This document shows, piece by piece, positions 26,789 to 34,544 of a DNA stretch of 64,000 bases. The stretch is from Dokdonella sp. (GTDB lineage: Bacteria; Pseudomonadota; Gammaproteobacteria; Xanthomonadales; Rhodanobacteraceae). The notes under the pieces are model-generated. The model worked only from the letters and a program-made list of their open reading frames with translations. It ran no database searches and was not told the origin of the DNA. A program made the translations under genes and the position numbers. The stretch's first letter is position 1. Each line of letters opens with the position of its first letter. The stretch spans positions 1,116,001 through 1,180,000 of the forward strand of contig JANQAE010000001.1 of NCBI GenBank assembly GCA_024707225.1, given 5' to 3'.

Positions 26789-28993
26789 ATGAGCAAGACA
26801 TGGAGTCGCTTCGCGGCGATCCTGCTGTGCGCGGGACTGACCGGCCCGGTCGGGGCCCAGCCTTTCACCGAGAACTTCGACGACATCACGACACTGCCCG
26901 GCAACGGCTGGTTCCTGCAGAACAACAGCGCGCCGGTCGGCGCCACCTCGTGGTTCCAGGGCACGTCCGTCGCCGGCGGTGGTCCGTTCGATTCGTACAA
27001 CGGAGCGGCCAACGCCTACATCGGCGCCAATTTCAACAACACGACCGGCGGCACCGGCATCATCAGCACCTGGCTGGGAACGCCGAACCGCACGTTTCGC
27101 AACGGCGACGTTTTCCAGTTCTATACCCGCAAGCCGGCGACGCCCGCCGGCGGAACCGACTATCCGGATCGCCTGCAGCTGCGCCTGAGCACGAACGGCG
27201 CGAGCACCAACGTCGGCACCGGCGGCACCGCGGTGGGCGATTTCACGACCCTGCTGCTCGAGGTCAATCCGACCCTGGTCGCCGGCGGCTATCCGTACAG
27301 CTGGACGCAGTACACCGTCACGATCTCGGGCCTGCCGGCGCCGACCTCGGGGCGCATCGCTTTCCGCTACTTCGTGACCGGCGCAGGGCCGACCGGCACC
27401 AATTCGGATTACATCGGCATCGACAACACGGTCTATACGCCGTACGTGTGCCCGACGCTGACCGTGACCGGCAGCACGCCGAACGGCACCTGGGGACAGG
27501 CCTACAGCGCGCCGCTGGGACAGACCGGCGCCTTGGGCGCCCCGAACTTCGCCATCGTCGGCGGTGCGCTGCCGCCCGGGCTGACGCTGTCGGTAGGCGG
27601 TCTCATTTCGGGCAGCCCCAACGCCACCGGCACGTTCAACTTCACCGTCGCCGTCAACGATGCGAGTGGATGCAGCGGTACTGCCCCCTACTCGATCACG
27701 GTCGTTCCGGGCCTGCCCGGCGCACCGACGGACGTCAACGCGACGCCGGGCGACGCGCAGATCAGCGTGAACTGGACCACGCCGGCCCTCGACGGCGGTG
27801 ATCCGATTTCCAGCTATACCGCGACCTGCACCGACGGTGCCGACAGCCACAGCCAGACCGTGCCCGCAGCGCCGGCCGTCGTGACCGGGCTCACCAACGG
27901 CAACGCCTACACCTGCAGCGTCACGGCGACCAACGTCGCCGGCACCGGTGCCGCGTCCGCAGCCAGTGCCGCGGTGACGCCGATGGGCGAGCAGACGATC
28001 ACGTTCGGTGCTCAGGCCGATCGCGTCTACAGCCCGGGCGGCACGTTCCCGATCGCCCCGCTGGCGAGCGCCAGTTCGGGCCTGGCGGTCACCTACGGAT
28101 CGGCGACGGCCGGCGTGTGCACGGTCAGCGGCAGCACGGTCTCGATCGTGTCGGCCGGCACCTGCACGCTGACCGCCGACCAGGCCGGCAACGGCGCATG
28201 GAACCCGGCGCCGCAGGCGACGCAGTCGTTGACGATCGCCCAGGCCGCCCAGACGCTGACGTTCCCGACGCAGACCGTGACGACGCGCTGGTTCAAGGCC
28301 GGCAGCAGCTTCGCGATCGCGCCGCTGGCCAGCAGCGCCGAGCCGAACTCGGGCGCGCCGATCGTCTACTCCTCGCTCAGCGGCGGCGTCTGCTCGGTCA
28401 GCGGCACGACCGTGACGATGATCGCCGAGGGCGTCTGCACGATCGCCGCCGACCAGGCCGGCAACGGCAACTACAGCGCCGCCGCTCAGGTGACCGTGCA
28501 GGTCACGCTGGTGACGCCGACCGAGGCCGATCTGTGGATCGAGAAGTCCGCCTGGAAGGCCACGGCGATCATCGGCGATACCGTCGGCTACTCGATCGAC
28601 CTCGGCAACCTCGGTCCCGCGCATGCCGCCAACGTGCGCCTGCTCGACCTGGTCCCGGCGCGCATCGATCCGGCCAGCGTGGTCTGGCAGTGCATGGCCG
28701 CGGTCGGCACCAGCTGCCCGACGCCGGCGACCGGTACCGGCAACCTGGATCTGGTGATCCCGCTGCTGCCGCGCGAGGCCAGCCTGCAGTTCGAGCTGTA
28801 TGGCGTGGTGATTCCGGCGGCCGATCCGGCCAACGACTTCACGCCGTTCGACAATACCGCGAGCGTATCGCTGCCCTCGGGATCGGCGCTGAGCGATCCG
28901 GTGCCCGGCAACAACACGGCCACCGCGACGATCTCGGTGCTGGCACAGCCCGATGCGCTGTTCACCGACGGCTTCGACCTGCCGCAGCGCTGA
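26789..28993 (+). CDS. Secreted multidomain Ig/FN3/DUF11 protein with C-terminal FTDGFD motif
   Basis: A 734-residue secreted protein: signal peptide (about 1-23, ending PVGAQ), a choice-of-anchor-J-like N-terminal beta domain (about 24-220, starting FTENFDD), a putative-Ig repeat (LPPGLTLSVGGLISGSPNATG), a fibronectin type III domain (about 310-395, PGAPTDVNATPGDAQISVNW), two Ig-like repeats with Cys pairs and the shared phrase GTCTLTADQAGNGAWNPAPQ or a variant of it, and a DUF11 domain (about 580-715). The last ten residues, LFTDGFDLPQ plus Arg, fit the F-x-[ND]-G-F-[ED] ending seen in two other secreted proteins here. Likely surface-bound or released; adhesion or matrix binding is a guess. 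AAGGGGA before ATG at 26789 supports the start. Confidence 0.85.
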   Translation: MSKTWSRFAAILLCAGLTGPVGAQPFTENFDDITTLPGNGWFLQNNSAPVGATSWFQGTSVAGGGPFDSYNGAANAYIGANFNNTTGGTGIISTWLGTPNRTFRNGDVFQFYTRKPATPAGGTDYPDRLQLRLSTNGASTNVGTGGTAVGDFTTLLLEVNPTLVAGGYPYSWTQYTVTISGLPAPTSGRIAFRYFVTGAGPTGTNSDYIGIDNTVYTPYVCPTLTVTGSTPNGTWGQAYSAPLGQTGALGAPNFAIVGGALPPGLTLSVGGLISGSPNATGTFNFTVAVNDASGCSGTAPYSITVVPGLPGAPTDVNATPGDAQISVNWTTPALDGGDPISSYTATCTDGADSHSQTVPAAPAVVTGLTNGNAYTCSVTATNVAGTGAASAASAAVTPMGEQTITFGAQADRVYSPGGTFPIAPLASASSGLAVTYGSATAGVCTVSGSTVSIVSAGTCTLTADQAGNGAWNPAPQATQSLTIAQAAQTLTFPTQTVTTRWFKAGSSFAIAPLASSAEPNSGAPIVYSSLSGGVCSVSGTTVTMIAEGVCTIAADQAGNGNYSAAAQVTVQVTLVTPTEADLWIEKSAWKATAIIGDTVGYSIDLGNLGPAHAANVRLLDLVPARIDPASVVWQCMAAVGTSCPTPATGTGNLDLVIPLLPREASLQFELYGVVIPAADPANDFTPFDNTASVSLPSGSALSDPVPGNNTATATISVLAQPDALFTDGFDLPQR

Positions 28994-29002
28994 TGACCGA
29001 TC

Positions 29003-29036
29003 GACCGCGTCTGCCCGCGAGCGGGCAGACGCGGTC
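29003..29036 (+). terminator. Long perfect hairpin downstream of the secreted protein gene
   Basis: GACCGCGTCTGCCCGC (29003-29018) and GCGGGCAGACGCGGTC (29021-29036) are exact reverse complements over 16 bases with a two-base gap. There is no T-run directly after it; it precedes a second, classical terminator by nine bases, so it may protect the 3' end or act with it. Confidence 0.6.
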
Positions 29037-29045
29037 AACCCACTC

Positions 29046-29079
29046 GGGGGCGGATTCCATCCGCCCCCTTTTTGTTCTT
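29046..29079 (+). terminator. Intrinsic terminator
   Basis: GGGGGCGGA (29046-29054), loop TTCCA, TCCGCCCCC (29060-29068), followed by TTTTTGTTCTT. It ends the transcript of the gene ending at 28993. Confidence 0.85.
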
Positions 29080-29202
29080 CTGCTTCGACGCCACGAAACG
29101 CAGGGCCGCCGGTCCGGATGCATCGCCTCCGAGACGGCGGAACGCATCGGACGCCCCCGTAGCGACAGGGCGCGGCGCAGCCGATCCCGTTGCGGATCAG
29201 GC

Positions 29203-30358
29203 CTAGAAGAAGCCGGCGACGCCGTAGGATGGCCGCTCAACCGGGTGACTGGCGCCTTCGATGATCCGATCGATCTCGGTCAGTTGCGGCGCGCGACCGG
29301 TTCCGAGCAGCCGTTCCAGATCGGCGTGAAGCCCGCGCATCCGCGACGAAGCAGCCACGGCGCCGTTCCAGAGCCATTGATTCCAGGCCGCATGGAAGCG
29401 CGCTCGCAGCACGGCGGGCGCGTCCTCGCCCGGCGCGGATGCGTACAGGCGCTCGGACCGTGCGAAGGACGCGGCAGCTGCCGCGTGGTCGCCGGCTTGA
29501 AGCCGGCAGCGCCCTCGATGCCCGCGATCTCCGCCATCGGCCAGCCGCTCACTTCGCCGCCGAGTTCGAGCAGGGCGGCGCTGGCTGCGGCCAGGCTCGA
29601 CCTCGCAGCGGCACAACGGCCGTTGCGGAGCCGCTGTTCGGCTTCGAGGAGGTCGATGCGCGCCGCGAGAAACTCTAGGCCGTGGCGTGCGCCTTCGACG
29701 ATCGTGCGCGCCTGCGCGAAGCAGGCCTGAGCCTCACGACCGGCCTGCGCGTCGATCGCGCGCTTTGCGGCGGCGAGCAGCGTGTGCAGGCGAAAGCGGG
29801 CGCCGGCATCGCGGCGTGCGCGCTCCGCTCCGGCACCTCGCGCAGCATCCGGCACGAGGCATCGGTGTCACCGCGCGCCGCTCCAATCCGCACGCGCATC
29901 ATCGCCAGGCGCAGGCGATGGGTGCCGTCCCTGGGCGCCGCTCGTCGCGATCAGCAGCCGACCGAGCGGCTCGAACGTCGCCAGCGCGCGTGGAACCGGC
30001 CGAGGCTGTAAGGCGCAACGCCCTCGTTGTAGCTCATCACGCCGAACTCTGCTTGAGCACGTCTGCGGCACCGCGCTCGAGGTGGAACGCGCGGCGCAGA
30101 GTCCCGCTCTCCACGCAGCTCGGCGGCAGCCGGGAAGCGCAGGTCGGCGTAGACCAGAAGAAGCAGCGCGCGGTGCGCACCGTCGTCGCCGGGCTGCCAG
30201 TCTCCCAAACCGCTGCTCATCGCCGCTACCCCGTGCGGGATGGACCACGCAAAGCTCGTCTTTCGCCGCAAAACTAGGGCAGCTGCGCCGGCGCGCACTT
30301 GCGAGACCCACACCGGTCGAGCCCCCTGGGTGGACCCGGATGTCACTGTTGACGGCAA
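29203..30358 (-). pseudogene. Decayed TPR-like protein gene, several frameshifts
   Basis: Reading leftward, helix-rich protein-like segments appear in changing frames: AEFGVMSYNEGVAPYSLG (about 30040), ALATFEPLGRLLIATSGAQG (about 29960), RVRIGAARGDTDASCRML (about 29870), then ARIDLLEAEQRLRNGRCAAA (about 29640) and finally SFARSERLYASAPGEDAP with LHADLERLLGTG to a stop at 29203. Together they look like the TPR-like C-terminal half of a larger protein, such as a sensor kinase or a MalT-like regulator, but the N-terminal domain is missing. At least four frame changes occur within 1.1 kb, far more than in the intact genes around it, so this is a true remnant. No family can be named with confidence. 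Confidence 0.55.
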
Positions 30359-30446
30359 TTTTACGCTTCAAATAGCGGGTCGCGGCTCAGGTGTTCCGAC
30401 AGGTGGAGCCGGCCGCGAATGTTCGATCACCGATTGAGGATTTCTC

Positions 30447-32093
30447 ATGCGCTGCCTTCCGCACCCTCTCGCCTGCGCCGTTCTGGGCGGCCTCCTCTCC
30501 ACCGCACAGGCCGGCCCGACAGAGCACCCCGTACCCACCGGAGCCGGAACGACCCCCGCCGGCTCGTTCTACGCCATCGTGGGCATGGCCCCGGCGAACG
30601 GCGATCCGACGCTGTGCGGATCGCGCACGACGCTGGTGGTCGAGGTCGGTGACGAGGTCAACTTCTGCTACCTGGTGTACAACGACACGCCGTACGAGAA
30701 CGGCATCCACACACTCAACGACAACGTCTACGGCGATCTGTTCGTCGGAATGCCGCTGAATTTTCCGAGCAACAGCATCTATCAGTACAACCACATCGCG
30801 CGCGCCGAGGAGACCGGGTTCCACGACTGGTTCTGGCTGGCACAGTTCGGTGCGGAGAAGTACGGAGCCGCCGGCCAGCTTCGCCTCGTCGTCGAAGGTC
30901 AGCCGACGATCCAGGCGACGCCTACCTCGATCGTCGCGGACGGATCGTCCGCCCAGGATGTGAACGTCGTCCTGCGCATCGCGAATGCAGGCAACCAGAT
31001 TCTGCGCTGGGAACTGAATTCGGCGTCCTCGCACCCCACGACGACGGGAGAATCGTCGTCGCCGCTCGGACCGCCCTCGACGCCGTCGGCCCTTCCGGTG
31101 CCCGCTTACGCGTTCGGCGGCTGGGATCTGACCAGCTTCACGTCGCTCAATCTGCGGGATCCTTCAATCCTGATCGATCTGGTCAATCCCAGACCCGGCA
31201 ACATCATCGCGTCGACCTTCATCGGCGATGATTTCAGCAAGATCTACGCGGTCACCAGCGCGGGCGGCGGCAGTACTTTCGCAATTCCGCCCAACACGCT
31301 GGTGCGCCTCGCCACCCGGGAAGACGCCCTGGGCGCCTATGAGACGATCGGCACGCTCGACGCCCCGGTGGGGGCCGACCGCTGGCAAGGCCTGAAGTGG
31401 GATGCCGTCTCAGGCAACGTCTATCTGTTCGGCCGCAATACGCTGTACACCATTGACCCGGCAACCGCCCACGTCTCCTTGGTCGGCACCGTTGGGGGTC
31501 CCGGCATCCCGGCCGGCAACGAGATTGTCACGATGACGATCTCCCCGGAAGGACAGATGTACGGCATCGACTGGACCAGCGATACGCTCGTCACCATCGA
31601 CAAGACCTCGGGTGCAGCTCAGGTCGTTGGGCCGCTCGGCGTCAATGCCTCGATATACCAGGGCGGAATGGACTTCGACCCGTCGACGCACACCTTGTAC
31701 TGGGCCGGCTTCACCGTGGGTGCAGAGGGCGAACTGCGCAGCGCGATCTATACGATCGATACCCAAACCGGGCTTGCAACGGCCATCGGCGACGTGGCGA
31801 ACACGAACACGTTCGTCCTCTCCTCGCTCTCCCTGGCCGTTCCGCAGAGCGCCTGCGGTGAGCACGCGAACCCGGGCCTGGTGACGCCATCCGCCGGCTC
31901 CGGAGCGATCGCGGTCGGAGCGCCGGCGCAGGATGTGACGCTGACGGTCCATACGCGCGGGCTCGCCACGGGAACCTACACCTCGGAGCTGTGCCTGAGG
32001 AGCAACGATTCGCAAATGCGCAGCATCGCGATACCGGTCACCGTGACGGTCGTCGACTCGATCTTTGCGAACGGGTTCGAGACAACGCCGTAA
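30447..32093 (+). CDS. Secreted protein with C-terminal FANGFE motif
   Basis: A 548-residue secreted protein: signal peptide (about 1-22, ending STAQA), an N-terminal domain (about 30-150) with two cysteines, a central region (about 215-475) with beta-propeller-like phrases (DAVSGNVYLFGRNTLYTID, ISPEGQMYGIDW, DPSTHTLYWAGF), and a C-terminal Ig-like domain (about 480-540, TSELCLRSNDSQMRSIAIPV). It ends VVDSIFANGFETTP, sharing the terminal motif with the proteins at 12480-13970 and 26789-28993. GAGGA lies seven bases before ATG at 30447. A TTGACG at 30349-30354 could be a -35 box, but the -10 is poor. Function unknown. Confidence 0.82.
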   Translation: MRCLPHPLACAVLGGLLSTAQAGPTEHPVPTGAGTTPAGSFYAIVGMAPANGDPTLCGSRTTLVVEVGDEVNFCYLVYNDTPYENGIHTLNDNVYGDLFVGMPLNFPSNSIYQYNHIARAEETGFHDWFWLAQFGAEKYGAAGQLRLVVEGQPTIQATPTSIVADGSSAQDVNVVLRIANAGNQILRWELNSASSHPTTTGESSSPLGPPSTPSALPVPAYAFGGWDLTSFTSLNLRDPSILIDLVNPRPGNIIASTFIGDDFSKIYAVTSAGGGSTFAIPPNTLVRLATREDALGAYETIGTLDAPVGADRWQGLKWDAVSGNVYLFGRNTLYTIDPATAHVSLVGTVGGPGIPAGNEIVTMTISPEGQMYGIDWTSDTLVTIDKTSGAAQVVGPLGVNASIYQGGMDFDPSTHTLYWAGFTVGAEGELRSAIYTIDTQTGLATAIGDVANTNTFVLSSLSLAVPQSACGEHANPGLVTPSAGSGAIAVGAPAQDVTLTVHTRGLATGTYTSELCLRSNDSQMRSIAIPVTVTVVDSIFANGFETTP

Positions 32094-32460
32094 GCGCACG
32101 AGCACGACATGCCCCCCACCGCCGCACGAGCGCGCGGTGGGCGGTCGCAGTGGGGCAAGCGCGGAGCGCACCGCGAAGACGCGGCGCCTTCACGGTGCCG
32201 CGCTCGGACGCGGATGCGAAGCGGCGGCATGTGTCACCCGCAGAGGAGTCCGCAGCGCCGCGCCGGCTCACTCCATTGGCCGGCAGCGACCGCGTGAGAC
32301 ACCGGATCGGCGACTCTTGCGCACAGGCCCGGATACCTTCCCTGCGGCCTGCGGCGCCGCCGCGACGCTGCAGATTCCAAGACCGTGGCGGTGGACGCGT
32401 GGGCGCGCTTTGCGGCCAAGCCGGCTGGCAAACGCATCCAGCACGTCCAGGCTCACCGGC

Positions 32461-32613
32461 GGAAATCGTCGAACCCTCGTCGGCCATGCCATGCCGACGA
32501 CCCAGGCGGGCCTCGCCTCAGGGACGACCTACCTACGCACCCAGCACATCCGAGTTCGCCGCCGGGAATCGTCGACACCGTGACGGCCATGCGATGCCGA
32601 CGACCCAGGCGAG
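32461..32613. repeat. Two copies of a ~50-bp imperfect repeat
   Basis: The segments 32461-32512 and 32565-32613 share GGAA(A)TCGTCGA, CGGCCATGC and the exact block ATGCCGACGACCCAGGCG, about 104 bases apart. Each contains a small near-palindrome (CGGCCATGCNATGCCG). They look like copies of an extragenic repeat rather than coding sequence. Confidence 0.6.
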
Positions 32614-32703
32614 CTTACGGCTGGGCCGCCACGAGAACGCAGCGTGCACGGCCGGGCTCGCCGGCGGACCGTCGCCACGGACCGCGTGATCCCGCAACGA
32701 AGG

Positions 32704-32746
32704 CCCGTCATCACGCTCGCACGGTCCGTGTCGAGCGGATGACGGG
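32704..32746. repeat. Long imperfect hairpin (REP-like)
   Basis: CCCGTCATC (32704-32712) pairs with GATGACGGG (32738-32746); inside, CGCTCG pairs with CGAGCG and CACGG with CCGTG, giving a 20-bp stem with two single-base bulges and a very short loop. It is followed on the plus strand by TTCTTCG, so it could stop transcription from the gene ending at 32093, or be a REP element. Confidence 0.6.
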
Positions 32747-32773
32747 TTCTTCGCCAAAGGGAATCGGCAGCGC

Positions 32774-32861
32774 GGCCACCGGCGCGCGCGTGCGGCGGCG
32801 ATGCCGTTTGAAGTTCAGGCCTTCTTCCGCGCTCGGAAGCGGCCACCGGCGCGCGCGTGCG
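32774..32861. repeat. Pair of exact 21-bp direct repeats
   Basis: GGCCACCGGCGCGCGCGTGCG occurs at 32774-32794 and again at 32841-32861, both followed shortly by GCGATGC. They lie just after the stop of the leftward DUF11 gene. Confidence 0.75.
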
Positions 32862-32896
32862 ACAGCGATGCGCGCGCCGGATGACTCGGCGATCGG

Positions 32897-34525
32897 TCAG
32901 GCGCCGCGCATGCGGAACCCGAACGCGGCGCCGAGCGCGAGCAGCGCGCCCAGGATCAGCTGCATCGGCAGGCCGCCGACCGGCACCGCGCGCGGCTCGC
33001 CCATCATCAGCGGAACCGTCGCGGCGCACGGCGCCGGCGTGCCGGCCGGCACGCACGAGACGTTGGCCTCGGGCGTCACGGTGACCGTATTGAGGATCTG
33101 CTGCGGCGCGTTCAGCGCGACGGTCGCGCGGACCGTGTAGACCAGCTGCGCGCCGGCCGGGAACAGCGGCACGGTCGCCGCGATCGCACCGCTGCCGCTG
33201 GCCGACGGACAGGCGACACCGGTACCGGCGCAAGTCCAATCGAACGTCGACAGGCCGTTCGGAATCGGATCGCTGATCGTGACGTTCGGGATGTCGGTGG
33301 AGCCGGCATTGCGCACGGTGATCGTATAGGTGACCACACCGCCGTACGTCGACACCGGCGTATCGACCGACTTGGTCACGACGATCTGCGCAGGGCCCGG
33401 AATCGCGACCGCCGATGCGCCGGTGCCCCATACCTGGCCGCCGATCGCTGCCGTGCCGGTGGCCTCGACGAGGTTCAGCGCCTCGCCGGCGCCGGCCTCG
33501 GCGGCGGTGATCGTGTGCTGCGCGCGGCAGCGCAGGACGTCCTGGCTCGACAGCGTGCCGGCACCGAGCGCCGCGAACGGCTGGCCGCCGACGAGGGTCT
33601 CGGTCTCGCAGACGATCGGGCCGTCGATCAGGCTCGGATCGGGCTCGACCAGGTCGACCGCGCTCAGCGTCTGTGCGTTGCTGTTCTTGACGAGGAACGT
33701 GTAGCCGAGCACGTCGCCGGCGCTGGCGTAGCCGCTGGCGTCGGCGTCGTCGAGCAGCAGCGGGCTCTTGAACACGCGGATGCCGGCGCTGCCGGCGAGG
33801 TTCAACGTCAGGATCACGTCGGCCGCCTGCACGGCCTGGCCGTTCTCGGCGGTGCCGGTGACCTCGACCTCGTTGAGCACGAAGCCGGCGGCAGCGTCGT
33901 CGGGCACCGCCACGTAGCTGCCGGTACAGGTCATCGCCTCGTCGATCGCGAGCGCGCCCGACGGACAGGCCAGCGCACCGCTGCGGTCGGCGACGACCAG
34001 GCCCGACAGCGCCTGCGTACCGGCGTTGACGACCGTGTAGTCATAGGTGATGCCTTCGCCGGCGTCGATCTCGCCGTCCAGATCGGCATCGGCGTGCACG
34101 GCGCCGGCCGCGACCACGACGATGCCCTGCGCCGGCGTCGCGCCGCCGAGCAGCGTCATGCCGGCGTGACGGACCGTCACCGTGCCGTCGGCTTCATTTG
34201 CCGAGACGACGACACCGGCGCTGCGCGCGCGTGCCGGCGACGCGCCGAGCGGCGTCATCGTGCAGGCGGCACGGTCGCCGGCCTGCAGCACGGCGCCGGA
34301 CGCGAAGCCGCGACCGGCGTCGGTCTGCACCGCGCAATGCACGGCGAAGCCCGGGGCCGCGTACCAGCGCACGCCGCTGACCGCCTCGGTGCCGTCGTTG
34401 ACGATCGTGAAACCGATCGCGCCGCCGCCCGCTGCCGCGGTCGCCTCCACGCCGAAACCGCTGTCGGCGATCGCGGGCGTGGCCGCCAGCGCGAGGACGA
34501 GGGCGAGCTTGTTCATCGTTTCCAT
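32897..34525 (-). CDS. DUF11-repeat surface protein with C-terminal membrane anchor
   Basis: About 542 residues: signal peptide (METMNKLALVLALAATPAIA), an N-terminal beta domain with Cys pairs, several DUF11/SdrD-like repeats (KSPLLLDDADASGYASAGD near 260, KSVDTPVSTYGGVVTYTITV near 400), then a C-terminal sequence AVPVGGLPMQLILGALLALG followed by AAFGFRMRG. The last part is a short motif, one membrane helix and a basic tail, the plan of IPTL/PEP-type sorting signals or of a simple anchor. It begins 19 bases after the stop of the giant gene at 34545 and must be its co-transcribed partner. ATG at 34525 has GAGG close by; ATG at 34516 is the alternative. Its role is probably structural, on the cell surface. 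Confidence 0.8.
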   Translation of the reverse strand: METMNKLALVLALAATPAIADSGFGVEATAAAGGGAIGFTIVNDGTEAVSGVRWYAAPGFAVHCAVQTDAGRGFASGAVLQAGDRAACTMTPLGASPARARSAGVVVSANEADGTVTVRHAGMTLLGGATPAQGIVVVAAGAVHADADLDGEIDAGEGITYDYTVVNAGTQALSGLVVADRSGALACPSGALAIDEAMTCTGSYVAVPDDAAAGFVLNEVEVTGTAENGQAVQAADVILTLNLAGSAGIRVFKSPLLLDDADASGYASAGDVLGYTFLVKNSNAQTLSAVDLVEPDPSLIDGPIVCETETLVGGQPFAALGAGTLSSQDVLRCRAQHTITAAEAGAGEALNLVEATGTAAIGGQVWGTGASAVAIPGPAQIVVTKSVDTPVSTYGGVVTYTITVRNAGSTDIPNVTISDPIPNGLSTFDWTCAGTGVACPSASGSGAIAATVPLFPAGAQLVYTVRATVALNAPQQILNTVTVTPEANVSCVPAGTPAPCAATVPLMMGEPRAVPVGGLPMQLILGALLALGAAFGFRMRGA

Positions 34526-34544
34526 AGCCTCAATGCCCTCTTCT

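Larger units (their letters stand above)
32094..32896. other. Long intergenic region rich in palindromes and repeats
   Basis: About 800 bases lie between two genes whose 3' ends face each other. No frame here looks like a real gene; the short frames are by-products of repeated DNA. The region holds the three repeat elements listed next. It may be a set of REP-like extragenic elements or the worn remains of a mobile element. Confidence 0.5.

Noticed and set aside
32094-32896. Small open frames on both strands with shared phrases such as GIAWPSRCRRFP.
   Set aside because: The shared phrases come from the duplicated ~50-bp DNA repeat; there is no start signal or conserved family.
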